Source of the DNA: Methylobacter marinus A45
Lineage (GTDB): Bacteria > Pseudomonadota > Gammaproteobacteria > Methylococcales > Methylomonadaceae
NCBI RefSeq assembly: GCF_000383855.1
Contig: NZ_KB912877.1
Coordinates: 2,243,047 to 2,307,046 of the forward strand
Reading direction: 5' to 3'
DNA length: 64,000 nt
Shown here: one piece after another, positions 34,556-42,799 of the stretch
Layout of the letters: every line of letters starts with the position of its first letter
Numbering within the stretch: the first letter of the stretch is position 1
The notes under the pieces: model-generated
Seen by the model: only the letters and a program-made list of their open reading frames with translations
Databases searched by the model: none
Told to the model about the DNA's origin: nothing
Program-made: the position numbers and the translations under genes

Positions 34556-35803
34556 TCAAGGCAGTAACTGCTCTCCAGCCCAAAGCTGGGCGATCGTTTC
34601 TCTTGCCCTGATCAAATGCAGATTGCCGCCGTCGACCATCAGTTCGGCAACACGCGGCCTGGAATTATAATTTGAACTCATGGTGAAACCATAAGCGCCC
34701 GAAGACCGTATCGCCAATAAGTCGCCCTGGGAAATTTTAAGCATGCGCTCCTTGCCTAAAAAATCGCCGGTCTCGCAGACCGGACCGACGATATCCCAGC
34801 GCATCTCTGGCTCCTGGCTTTGCTTGTTGACCGGAATGATGTCTTGCCAGGCGCTGTATAAGGACGGGCGCACCAGGTCGTTCATGGCCGCGTCGACAAT
34901 GGCGAAGTTCTTGTGGGCCGTGGGTTTGAGGTATTCGACCTGAGTCACCAGGATGCCGGCATTGCCGACGATGGCGCGGCCGGGTTCCAGCAGGATTTCA
35001 AAATCGTTGGCGCCCAGGTGCGCCAGCACGGCTTGAATGTAGTCGACCGGCTCGGGCGGTTGTTCGTCTTTATAGCGGATGCCGAGTCCGCCGCCCAGGT
35101 CCAGATGATGCAGTTGGATGCCTTCGTCCTTGAGAACTGACACCAGATTCAGTACGCGGTCCAGCGCATCCAGGAAAGGCCGGGTTTCGGTCAGTTGCGA
35201 GCCAATGTGGCAGTCTATGCCGATCACCTTGATGTGAGGCATGGCGGCAGCCCGGCGATACTCGTGCAGGGCCTGGTCAATGTCGATGCCGAATTTGTTC
35301 TCTTTCAGGCCGGTCGAAATATAAGGGTGGGTTTTGGCGTCGACGTCGGGGTTGACCCGGAAAGACACCGGCGCAATAACGCCCAGTTGCCCGGCCAGCC
35401 GATTGATCCGGTCCAACTCGCCGCTGACTTCGATATTAAAGCAGCGTATGCCGGCTTTCAGCGCGGCGAGGATTTCGTCTTCGCGCTTGCCGACGCCTGA
35501 GAAGACGATTTTTTCAGGAACGCCGCCGGCGGCAAGAACGCGCTCCATTTCACCCAGCGAGACAATATCAAAGCCGGACCCCAGGCGGGCCAGCAGATTG
35601 AGAACGGCAATGTTGGAGTTGGCCTTGACGGCATAGCAGATCAGGTGCGCCTGGCCGCCAAAGGCTCGGTCAAAGGCCTGCCAGTGTCGTTCCAGTGTGG
35701 CTCTGGAATAAATGTAGCACGGACTGCCGTATTTATAGACGATATCCTGCACGGCAATATCTTCCGCGAACAGTTCGTCGTTTCGGTAATTAAAATAATC
35801 CAT
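34556..35803 (-). CDS. lysA: Diaminopimelate decarboxylase
   Basis: PLP enzyme making lysine from meso-diaminopimelate, 415 aa. The PLP lysine is in CYAVKANSN, the Gly-rich phosphate site is HHLDLGGGLGI, and the second-subunit cysteine is in GPVCETGDFLG. It begins 2 bp after the lptM stop and precedes dapF, so both final steps of the pathway are co-expressed. Confidence 0.97.
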   Translation of the reverse strand: MDYFNYRNDELFAEDIAVQDIVYKYGSPCYIYSRATLERHWQAFDRAFGGQAHLICYAVKANSNIAVLNLLARLGSGFDIVSLGEMERVLAAGGVPEKIVFSGVGKREDEILAALKAGIRCFNIEVSGELDRINRLAGQLGVIAPVSFRVNPDVDAKTHPYISTGLKENKFGIDIDQALHEYRRAAAMPHIKVIGIDCHIGSQLTETRPFLDALDRVLNLVSVLKDEGIQLHHLDLGGGLGIRYKDEQPPEPVDYIQAVLAHLGANDFEILLEPGRAIVGNAGILVTQVEYLKPTAHKNFAIVDAAMNDLVRPSLYSAWQDIIPVNKQSQEPEMRWDIVGPVCETGDFLGKERMLKISQGDLLAIRSSGAYGFTMSSNYNSRPRVAELMVDGGNLHLIRARETIAQLWAGEQLLP

Positions 35804-35805
35804 TT

Positions 35806-35934
35806 TTATTGGTCTTCTTCCGGTTCTGCATGAATTGGCGGGGGTTGATCCGGCAAGTAAAGCGGGCCCGGCTGTCCGCAGCCTGCGGCGACTGAGCCTA
35901 GCAGTAATAATAGTAGCAATTTATAATTTTTCAT
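35806..35934 (-). CDS. lptM: LptM (YifL) small outer-membrane lipoprotein
   Basis: A 42-aa lipoprotein. The short hydrophobic signal LLLLLLLGSVAAGC ends in a lipobox, with Cys at about residue 19, followed by GQPGPLYLPDQPPP, the family signature. LptM helps the LptD/E lipopolysaccharide translocon mature. I chose the Met beginning MKNYKLLLL; frames further upstream would put extra residues before the signal. It sits just upstream of lysA, as in E. coli. Confidence 0.88.
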   Translation of the reverse strand: MKNYKLLLLLLLGSVAAGCGQPGPLYLPDQPPPIHAEPEEDQ

Positions 35935-36159
35935 GAGGTGTTCTATAAAAATCATAGTCGACAACCATGCGCCCAATAGGGATACATGGGCAAAACAGTT
36001 CACATGATAAGCCGAATTATAATAAAAGGCCTACAGCTTTATGGATTTGTCCGATCATGGTCTACAGCGAGTGCCGGTAGGGGATAAGATCAACTTTTAA
36101 AGTCGCGGGCGATTCGCGATTTTAACTGAAACCGAATGTCTGTTGAACTTTCTTTACCG

Positions 36160-37149
36160 CTAAAACACAACCACCGAATTGGATTTGAAATGGATCCAGA
36201 CCAGGTCGCCCAGGGAAAGATCCAAATCCTGCAGCGCCTCATAGGTGATCAATACCTGAAAAATCTCGCCGGCCTCGACGGCGACTCTGACTTTACCCAT
36301 TTCCTCCGAGATCGATACGACTCTGCCGTGGTAGCGGTTGCGAATACTGGAAACCAGCGGCTGCCTGGATAGGACGATTTCGCGCGGATCGATGGAGACA
36401 TGCCGGCAGGCGGGCGTGTCACGAGGCAGCATGATCCGTATCTTGCCGGTGTCGAAAATATGCTCTTTCCCGGCCTGGCCATGGTACAGATTGATCAGCG
36501 GCGATCTGATCAGTTCGCCCTGAACCAGCGAAATGACATCTTGGGCCAGCGCCAGTCCCTGGAGACGGTTATGCGTGCTGAAAACCAGGGTTCCCTGTGT
36601 TTCTTCGATATACGATGAAATAAATGCCTCCAGCCGCAACGCGCTGGCCTGGTCCAGATAACTGAACGGCTCATCCAGCAACAGCACGTCGGGACCGGTG
36701 ATCAGGGCGCGCGCCAGCGCCGCTTTTTGTAGTTCGCCGCCGGACAAGGTTTTGGCCTGCAGATCGATCAGATGGAGGATATCAAGGCGTTCCAGTGCGG
36801 CATGGATTTTTTCCGGCCATAAGGTTTTAGGCAGGCCCTGCAGTTTCAAGGCAAGGGTCAGATTGTCCCGTACAGTGCCGCGCAGCATATAGGGTTTTTG
36901 CGGCAGGAACCCGATACGTTTTCTGAGCGACGGATCGATGGCTTTAACCGGCTCGCCGAAGAACACGATACGGCCCGTGGCGGGCGCCTCAAGAAACGCC
37001 AGCAAATGCAGCAGCGTACTCTTGCCGCAACCATTGGGACCGATCAGCGCCGTGACTGTTCCGGCATGAACGGTGAGCGCCGGCAACGACAAGGCGGTTT
37101 TTTCACCATAGCGAAAGCGGATATTATCCAGTTGGTAGGCACAGGTCAC
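36160..37149 (-). CDS. Tungstate/molybdate-type ABC transporter ATPase with C-terminal TOBE domain
   Basis: A 329-aa ABC ATPase. Walker A is GPNGCGKST, the signature is LSGGELQKAALA, Walker B is VLLLDEPFSYLD, and the switch His is in STHNRLQG. The C-terminal 65 residues form a TOBE/MOP-like oxyanion-binding domain (ILSRQPLVSSIRNRYHGRVVSI). It is divergent from a TupA-like receptor gene, which suggests tungstate as substrate. No permease gene adjoins either, unlike the usual tupABC order. Confidence 0.83.
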   Translation of the reverse strand: MTCAYQLDNIRFRYGEKTALSLPALTVHAGTVTALIGPNGCGKSTLLHLLAFLEAPATGRIVFFGEPVKAIDPSLRKRIGFLPQKPYMLRGTVRDNLTLALKLQGLPKTLWPEKIHAALERLDILHLIDLQAKTLSGGELQKAALARALITGPDVLLLDEPFSYLDQASALRLEAFISSYIEETQGTLVFSTHNRLQGLALAQDVISLVQGELIRSPLINLYHGQAGKEHIFDTGKIRIMLPRDTPACRHVSIDPREIVLSRQPLVSSIRNRYHGRVVSISEEMGKVRVAVEAGEIFQVLITYEALQDLDLSLGDLVWIHFKSNSVVVF

Positions 37150-37323
37150 CTGCTAACGTCCTCGTCTTTCCAAGGCATTGGCGGGCAGCCGCGATAAATA
37201 TGGGTCATAAGGCCGGTATTACGGAAACAAAACGCCATTTTATCAGTAAACTATGCAAGGCGGTCACTTCGGCAAGATGGTGAAGTGACAGAATTTCTCA
37301 TTCAAACGACAGGCTTTCAAACC

Positions 37324-38127
37324 ATGAAAAAAATAACCATAGGATTGGCACTGTGCGCCATATTATTTACCGCTCGGGTCAGCGCCGAAAGCATACTGCG
37401 TATGTCGACGACGACCAGCACCGAGAACTCGGGGCTGCTGCAGGTATTGAATCCGGTTTTCGAAAAAAAATACGGTGCGCGCCTGGATGTCATTGCGGTC
37501 GGTACCGGCAAGGCCTTGAAACTGGGCGAAAACGGCGATGTGGATGTGGTTTTCGTGCATGCGCCCAAGGCCGAGGAAGCCTTCGTCAATGCCGGCTTTG
37601 GCGTCGACCGCAAGGCCGTCATGCATAACGATTTCGTCCTGGTCGGCGCCAAAGCCGACACCGCGGCCGTGAAGGCGTCCGGATCGGCCGCGGAAGCCTT
37701 TTTGAAAATCAGCCGTGCCGCCGCGCCTTTTATTTCCCGAGGCGATGATTCAGGCACGCACAAGAAAGAACGGGAATTGTGGCGGACGGCCGGTGTGGAA
37801 CCGAAAGGCAGCTGGTATGTATCGGCCGGGCAGGGCATGGGCGCGGTGTTGAAAATGGCCGATGAAAAACAGGCTTATGCCCTGGCCGACAGAGGCACGT
37901 TTATCGCGTATCAGGACAAAACCGACCTGGTCATCGTATTCGAGGGCGGCGAGAACCTGCTGAACCCTTATCATGTCATAGCCGTTAATCCTGCGCGCTT
38001 CCCGCATGTGAATTATGATCTGGCCAGGCAATATATCGATTTCATCACCGGCGAAGAGGGACAGGCCATTATTCGTTCCTTTAAAAAAGACGGCCAGGCG
38101 TTATTCACGCCCGATGCCGTGCAATAA
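37324..38127 (+). CDS. tupA: TupA-like tungstate-binding periplasmic protein
   Basis: A 267-aa extracytoplasmic receptor. The signal peptide ends near VSAES (about residue 21), then the TupA signature MSTTTSTENSGLL, GTGKAL, and DVDVVFVHAPKAEE appear, followed by RGDDSGTHKKE. These are the TupA features separating it from ModA. I chose the Met of MKKITIG; the earlier in-frame start adds 13 residues before the signal. It is divergent from the ABC ATPase gene, with no permease beside it. Confidence 0.87.
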   Translation: MKKITIGLALCAILFTARVSAESILRMSTTTSTENSGLLQVLNPVFEKKYGARLDVIAVGTGKALKLGENGDVDVVFVHAPKAEEAFVNAGFGVDRKAVMHNDFVLVGAKADTAAVKASGSAAEAFLKISRAAAPFISRGDDSGTHKKERELWRTAGVEPKGSWYVSAGQGMGAVLKMADEKQAYALADRGTFIAYQDKTDLVIVFEGGENLLNPYHVIAVNPARFPHVNYDLARQYIDFITGEEGQAIIRSFKKDGQALFTPDAVQ

Positions 38128-38178
38128 CGGCAAATAAGCCCGTTTTTGAAGAGTATTTTGGCAATCTGGCAGGTAATC

Positions 38179-39060
38179 ATGAATTGGCAGACTATTTCAG
38201 AACACATCGAGGCGGCGACAGGGCAGCCTTTTACGGTCTTATCGTCACAAGCCGTGGGCGGCGGCGATATCAATTCCGCGTTTCGGCTGCAAGGGCGGGA
38301 CAGGAGCTATTTCGTGAAGCTCAATCGCGCCGGCCTGGCGGCTATGTTCGAGGCCGAATTCGAAGGGCTCAAGGAACTGGCATCGACGCAAGCCCTGCGC
38401 GTGCCGGCGGCCATCACTGCCGGCAGCACGACCGATCATGCCTTTCTGGTGCTGGAAAACATTGAGTTCGGCTCATCGAACAGGGCCTCCGAGCGACTGC
38501 TGGGTCAGCAGCTTGCACGCCTGCATGCCGTGAAACAGCCGTATTTCGGCTGGCACCGCGACAACACGATCGGCAGCACGCGACAGCCCAACGGGCAATA
38601 CCACGATTGGCCGGGCTTCTGGCGCGAGCAACGCCTGGGCTTTCAGTTGCAACTGGCGGCGGCGAATGGCCACGGCGGCCGGCTGCAAGCGAGCGGCGAG
38701 CGGCTGCTCGGCGATCTGGACGCCTTGTTTGACGGTTACGCGCCCGAACCTGCCCTGCTGCACGGCGACTTATGGGCTGGAAATGCCGCCGTGGACAAGC
38801 AGGGGCTTCCCGTTATCTTCGATCCGGCCTGTTACTACGGCGATCGCGAGGCCGACCTGGCCATGACCGAACTGTTCGGCGGTTTCGGCCGGGATTTTTA
38901 TGCCGCCTATCGGGATGCCTGGCCCTTGGATGACGGCTACCGTGTCAGGAAGACGCTGTACAATCTGTATCATATTCTGAATCACCTGAATCTGTTCGGC
39001 GGCGGTTACCTGCGCCAGGCCGAGAGCATGATGGCCCAGCTGCAGGCCGAGGTGGGATAG
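38179..39060 (+). CDS. Fructosamine/ketosamine-3-kinase family protein
   Basis: A 293-aa aminoglycoside-phosphotransferase-fold kinase related to fructosamine 3-kinase (YniA), which phosphorylates glycated amines so they decompose. The catalytic loop is LLHGDLWAGN, with DPACYYGDREADLAM providing the metal Asp. The Met of MNWQTISEHIE matches family N-termini better than the earlier start. Its 3' 116 bp overlap the end of the convergent thrB-like gene. Confidence 0.9.
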   Translation: MNWQTISEHIEAATGQPFTVLSSQAVGGGDINSAFRLQGRDRSYFVKLNRAGLAAMFEAEFEGLKELASTQALRVPAAITAGSTTDHAFLVLENIEFGSSNRASERLLGQQLARLHAVKQPYFGWHRDNTIGSTRQPNGQYHDWPGFWREQRLGFQLQLAAANGHGGRLQASGERLLGDLDALFDGYAPEPALLHGDLWAGNAAVDKQGLPVIFDPACYYGDREADLAMTELFGGFGRDFYAAYRDAWPLDDGYRVRKTLYNLYHILNHLNLFGGGYLRQAESMMAQLQAEVG

Positions 39061-39985
39061 CCGGTGTTTGCCGTCGGTGCTGTTCCAGAATATGCCTGAA
39101 AACCAGCGGGTCTTTCTGCTGGGTTATTTCGCCGGGACGCGGCTGTAGCCGATGCAACAGTCGCGATAGCCAGAAGCGCAAAGCGGCGGCTCTGAGCATC
39201 AGCGGCCAGCGCTGTTTTTCCAGCGCGTCCAGCGGCCGCAGGGATTCATAAGCCGACAGCAAAGCCATGAATTTTTCCGGATTCACGGTGCCGCTGTCGC
39301 AACACCAGTCATTGGCCGTAATCGCGATATCGAGCAGCAGCGTATCGGTGCAGGCGCTGTAGAAATCCAGCAGGCCGCTGAGTTGCCCGTCCGCGAACAG
39401 GACATTGTCCGTGAACAGATCGGCATGAATAACACCGCGCGGCAGACGGTCCGTGCGGTATTGGCGTTGAACACGCAGTTCATCGTCGATCAAGGCTCGG
39501 TCCGCCTGGCATAAGGACGGGCCGATATCCGCGAACACGCGTTGGCACCAGTCCAGCCCTCGGCGGTTGTTTACCGGAAACACGTAGTCTTGCGTGGAGC
39601 GGTGCAGACCTGCCAGGTGCAGGCCGATCTGCCGGCAATGCGCGATCGATGGCGAGTCGACGGCGCTGCCCGTCAGGCGCTTGAACAGCGCAGCCGGTTT
39701 GCCGTTCAGCACGCGCAGCGGATTCGTTTGCAGGCCGGACAAGGGACGGGGGCAGGGAATTGCGTTTTTGTCCAGGTACGTCATTAACGCCATGAACGAC
39801 GGCAGGTCTTTGGCCGTCAGCGACTCGAACAGGGTCAGGACGAAGCGGCCCCGCGTGGTCGTGACGAAATAATTGGTGTTCTCAATGCCGTCTTTGATTC
39901 CTTCGAAATCGATGACTTTGCCGAGGCTGTAAGTGCTGAAGAAGCGTTCGAGTTGTTGGCGGGTTACGGGCGTATAAACAGACAC
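38945..39985 (-). CDS. thrB: Homoserine kinase, type II (ThrB, aminoglycoside-kinase fold)
   Basis: Phosphorylates homoserine on the way to threonine, using an APH-type fold as in Pseudomonas. The N-terminal ENTNYFVTTTRGRFVLTLFE and catalytic loop GVIHADLFTDNVLF are clear. The family normally ends near HRRQ-type residues, about 316 aa. Here about 35 extra residues (TPAIPPRPAAGPSC and onward, low complexity, Pro/Ser/Arg-rich) run antisense through the end of the fructosamine kinase gene. The tail probably arose by loss of the stop codon. DUF2782 lies just upstream. Confidence 0.9.
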   Translation of the reverse strand: MSVYTPVTRQQLERFFSTYSLGKVIDFEGIKDGIENTNYFVTTTRGRFVLTLFESLTAKDLPSFMALMTYLDKNAIPCPRPLSGLQTNPLRVLNGKPAALFKRLTGSAVDSPSIAHCRQIGLHLAGLHRSTQDYVFPVNNRRGLDWCQRVFADIGPSLCQADRALIDDELRVQRQYRTDRLPRGVIHADLFTDNVLFADGQLSGLLDFYSACTDTLLLDIAITANDWCCDSGTVNPEKFMALLSAYESLRPLDALEKQRWPLMLRAAALRFWLSRLLHRLQPRPGEITQQKDPLVFRHILEQHRRQTPAIPPRPAAGPSCSRPGAGNRRRTDSGDSEYDTDCTASS

Positions 39986-39996
39986 CGGTTATATTG

Positions 39997-40332
39997 TTAC
40001 CATTCCAGCAGTTTCCACATGTTGATGTTGCCCTCTCTGTTGGCGTCATCGCGGCGCACATCCATTTTGCCGTCATTATTGGTATCCAGAAAATAATAAG
40101 GCGGGCCGATATCCGGTATGACCTTGACCATATATAGTTTGCCGCCCCGGCGATATTCTTGTATGGTCTGCTTGCCTTTGCGGATAATGGTGATATCGGG
40201 TTCGAGCGTCTCACCGCTTTGCACGGGCATGGGCGGTTCGGGCACTTCCGGTACGGCCTCAATTCTGGGCGGTTGCTCATCAACAGCAAAAGCTGGAAAG
40301 GCCACAAGGCCAAGAAATATAAAACGGCGCAT
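39997..40332 (-). CDS. DUF2782 exported protein
   Basis: A 111-aa small protein with a signal peptide (LGLVAFPAFAV, cleavage about residue 17). The DUF2782 core is EPDITIIRKGKQTIQEYRRGGKLYMVKVIP and ends PPYYFLDTNNDGKMDVR. Function is unknown; genes of this family are commonly beside thrB in gammaproteobacteria, as here, where it starts 11 bp upstream of thrB. The DNNDG-like loop could bind a cation. Confidence 0.85.
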   Translation of the reverse strand: MRRFIFLGLVAFPAFAVDEQPPRIEAVPEVPEPPMPVQSGETLEPDITIIRKGKQTIQEYRRGGKLYMVKVIPDIGPPYYFLDTNNDGKMDVRRDDANREGNINMWKLLEW

Positions 40333-40560
40333 GGTCGTGCCTCATTGAGAATAAAAACTGGCCTATCTTATTACAGTTTGCAGCGGTTTGCTTGATTAAA
40401 AGCAAGCTTGAATATGAGCAAAATCAGTCGCCGGTACATTGATTCGCTATAATGCCGTAAAAAAGAGCCTGTGCGATTCGGCAATATGCACAGAGCGCAT
40501 ATAACGAGGGGTTGGTTTTTCAGGTCCGTTCAGTTCGGGCGGACATTTTGGGGGATAACA

Positions 40561-41862
40561 ATGGCTGACAATAACGAAAAACATAAAATAGTGATTGTGG
40601 GGGGCGGGGCCGCGGGTCTTGAGCTGGCTACCCGTCTCGGCAATAAATTAGGCAAAAAAGGGCTGGTTGAAATCACGCTCCTTGATGCTTCATCGACGCA
40701 TATCTGGAAACCGCTGTTGCACGAAGTGGCCGCCGGCACACTCGGCGAAACCGAAGAAATCGAATATCTGAATCAGGCGCATCGCAATCATTTCCGTTTC
40801 AGGCTGGGCCGAATGGAGGGCCTGAACCGCAGGAAAAAGGAAATTTATGTCAGTCCGACCCTGGGCGATAAAGGCGAAGAACTGATCCCCCGGCGCACTT
40901 TCAGCTACGACACGCTGGTCATGTCGGTCGGCAGCGTCAGTAACACGTTTAACATTAAAGGCGTGGCCGAGCACTGCATGTTTCTGGATACGACTTCACA
41001 GGCGTTCAAGTTTCAAAAGCAACTGGTTGAAGCCTATATGAAGAGCCATGCCGGCAGCAACACCGACAATAAACCGCTGTCGATCGCCATTGTCGGCGCC
41101 GGCGCCACCGGGGTTGAGCTGTCGGCCCAACTGCATGAAGTCACCGATCTGCTGGCCGTTTATGGGCTGGATGAATCCAGCAACGTCAAGCTGACCATTA
41201 TCGAGGCGGCGACCCAATTGCTGCCGGCCTTGCCGAGCAAACTGGCGATCGCGACGCAACAGCAGTTGATCAAGCTGGGCATCGATCTTAAGATGGGCCG
41301 CCGCGTGGTCGAGGTGACGAAGGAGGGCATCAAAACCCATGACGGAGAAATGATCGAAGCCGACCTTAAAGTCTGGGCCGCGGGCATTAAAGCGCCGGAC
41401 TGGATGAAACAACTGGACGGACTGGAAACCAATCACATCAACCAGCTGGTGGTCGATCAAACGCTGAAAACCAGCGATGACGCTATTTTCGCAATGGGCG
41501 ATTGCGCCGCCTGCCCTTGGCCCGACCATGATGAAAATGTCCCGCCCCGGGCGCAGGCCGCCCATCAGCAGGCATCGGCGCTATACAAAACCCTTGTCAA
41601 CCGGTTAAACGGCCGCCCGCCGGTCAACTATGTTTATCGCGATTACGGCTCGCTGGTTGCGTTGGGCAAATACACCACGGTCGGCAATTTGATGGGCAAT
41701 CTGATGGGCTCGGTCAGCGTCGGCGGTTTCATTGCACGCGTGGTTTATCTGTCGCTTTATAAAATGCACCAGGTGGCGATACACGGCTATTTCAGGACGG
41801 CGATGCTGACCCTTTCCAATCTGTTCAGACGCAGCGCGCATGCAAAAATAAAAATGCATTAA
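40561..41862 (+). CDS. ndh: Type II NADH:quinone oxidoreductase (NDH-2)
   Basis: Single-subunit, non-proton-pumping NADH dehydrogenase, 433 aa. The FAD-binding fold is IVGGGAAGLELATRL, the NADH fold is IVGAGATGVELSAQL, and the quinone-site AQAAHQQAS motif is present. A C-terminal amphipathic helix region supports membrane attachment. The ATG at 40561 follows GGGGGATAAC and gives the family's usual N-terminus; the longer frame from 40471 lacks support. Confidence 0.94.
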   Translation: MADNNEKHKIVIVGGGAAGLELATRLGNKLGKKGLVEITLLDASSTHIWKPLLHEVAAGTLGETEEIEYLNQAHRNHFRFRLGRMEGLNRRKKEIYVSPTLGDKGEELIPRRTFSYDTLVMSVGSVSNTFNIKGVAEHCMFLDTTSQAFKFQKQLVEAYMKSHAGSNTDNKPLSIAIVGAGATGVELSAQLHEVTDLLAVYGLDESSNVKLTIIEAATQLLPALPSKLAIATQQQLIKLGIDLKMGRRVVEVTKEGIKTHDGEMIEADLKVWAAGIKAPDWMKQLDGLETNHINQLVVDQTLKTSDDAIFAMGDCAACPWPDHDENVPPRAQAAHQQASALYKTLVNRLNGRPPVNYVYRDYGSLVALGKYTTVGNLMGNLMGSVSVGGFIARVVYLSLYKMHQVAIHGYFRTAMLTLSNLFRRSAHAKIKMH

Positions 41863-41898
41863 CAGCGCCTTATTTTTTTAAATTTACCAGAAATTATC

Positions 41899-42429
41899 AT
41901 GTTAGAAATTGAATACGAGTTCCGCGAAGAAGACCTGATCCATTTTAATGAATTACAGTTTACAAGGTCCGAGGAAATACAAAAAAACATCCGGAAAAAC
42001 CGTCTGATCGTCCCCGGCATCCTGGCGCTGGTGGGTTTTTTCTATTACATCTATTACCGGGACATGATGTCGGCAGGTTATGTCATGATTATCGCCGTTC
42101 TGTGGGGACTGCTGTCGCCCAAGATTATGATGCTGGATTTGCGCCGGCAGATATTGGCCAATTACACCAACAAGGAAAAGGTCAATATGTTCGGGACTTA
42201 TACCTTGACCATCGATCCGGCCAACCCGAAATACCTGCTGGAGAAATCGCCCAGCGGCAAGCATAAAATGGCTTGGGAGGACTTGGTGCGGGTCGAATAC
42301 GGCAAGCGCTATGTCTATATTTATGTCGATTTGAATACGGCCCTGGTTATTCCCGTGGAAACGGTGAAAAAAGGCAATCTGGAACAATTCGCCGAACAGG
42401 TGGAAAAAATGATAGAAAGAGCGAGTTAG
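41899..42429 (+). CDS. YcxB-like membrane protein
   Basis: A 176-aa protein resembling the YcxB-like C-terminal protein group. A polar N-terminus (LEIEYEFREEDLIHFNELQF) is followed by two membrane helices (about 38-75) and a soluble domain with KMAWEDLVRVEYGKRYVYIYVD and ending in a helix. Function unknown. Its stop codon TAG lies within the left end (TTAGGAACG) of a repeat element, so the C-terminus may have been shaped by the insertion. Confidence 0.75.
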   Translation: MLEIEYEFREEDLIHFNELQFTRSEEIQKNIRKNRLIVPGILALVGFFYYIYYRDMMSAGYVMIIAVLWGLLSPKIMMLDLRRQILANYTNKEKVNMFGTYTLTIDPANPKYLLEKSPSGKHKMAWEDLVRVEYGKRYVYIYVDLNTALVIPVETVKKGNLEQFAEQVEKMIERAS

Positions 42430-42588
42430 GAACGTGAATTTTATAACTTCCGCAACTGACTTGTCTTTCCGTCCATCTTCGGCGTTGCGCAAACAGTTAC
42501 ATAGCTTGCTATGCGCCTGTTTGCGCGCCTTGAATATGAACAGAAATCCTGCCTCATTTGCGGGTCTTATTTCATTCCCATTCCTTAA
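42426..42588. repeat. MITE-like repeat, subfamily B copy 2
   Basis: It runs TTAGGAACGTGAATTTTATA, ACTTCCGCAAC, CTTGTCTTTCCGTCCATC, GGCGTTGC, a cruciform, then GAATATGAACAGAAATCC, TGCGGGTCTTATTTCATTCC and CATTCCTTA. The cruciform has GCGCAAACAG (42487-42496) paired with CTGTTTGCGC (42517-42526), and an inner CATAGC/GCTATG. Termini are inverted repeats: TTAGGAACGTG and TAAGGAATGGG. The stop codons of both flanking convergent genes lie inside its ends. Confidence 0.85.
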
Positions 42589-42764
42589 AGGCCGGCATCT
42601 CTTTTTTGAATGTAATAACGGCAGGCATCCACACAGTCAGGTTTGGTTTTATACGGTCCGCTGATCATGTCGACGGTATAAAACCACCAGCCCTGTTCAT
42701 TGACATAATATCTATCTTGCGGCCTGAACAAGGGATGCGGCGGCTTGCGGGATTTGTTTTTCAT
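42585..42764 (-). CDS. Small 59-aa protein (DUF6316-like)
   Basis: A short minus-strand gene that encodes 59 residues starting MKNKSRKPPHPLFRPQDRYY, then a central WWFYTVDMISGPYKTK strand pair and C-terminal DACRYYIQKRDAGL. The pattern resembles small DUF6316-type proteins (aromatic strand, GP turn, terminal helix with RYI), but this is from memory and tentative. The frame is open, and residue choice is protein-like. The TAA stop is in the repeat element's right end. Confidence 0.65.
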   Translation of the reverse strand: MKNKSRKPPHPLFRPQDRYYVNEQGWWFYTVDMISGPYKTKPDCVDACRYYIQKRDAGL

Positions 42765-42799
42765 CTGGCTATTTTAGCTGATTTTAACGCTGTACTTTC

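Noticed and set aside
37150-37323. Hidden tupB permease or riboswitch between the two tungstate genes
   Set aside because: Only about 170 bp, no membrane-helix coding frame and no structured leader I can recognise.
40471-40560. N-terminal extension of ndh
   Set aside because: Thirty residues with no NDH-2 resemblance; the ATG at 40561 gives the standard start.
40996-41565. Minus-strand frame opposite ndh
   Set aside because: Low-information antisense translation of the NDH-2 gene.
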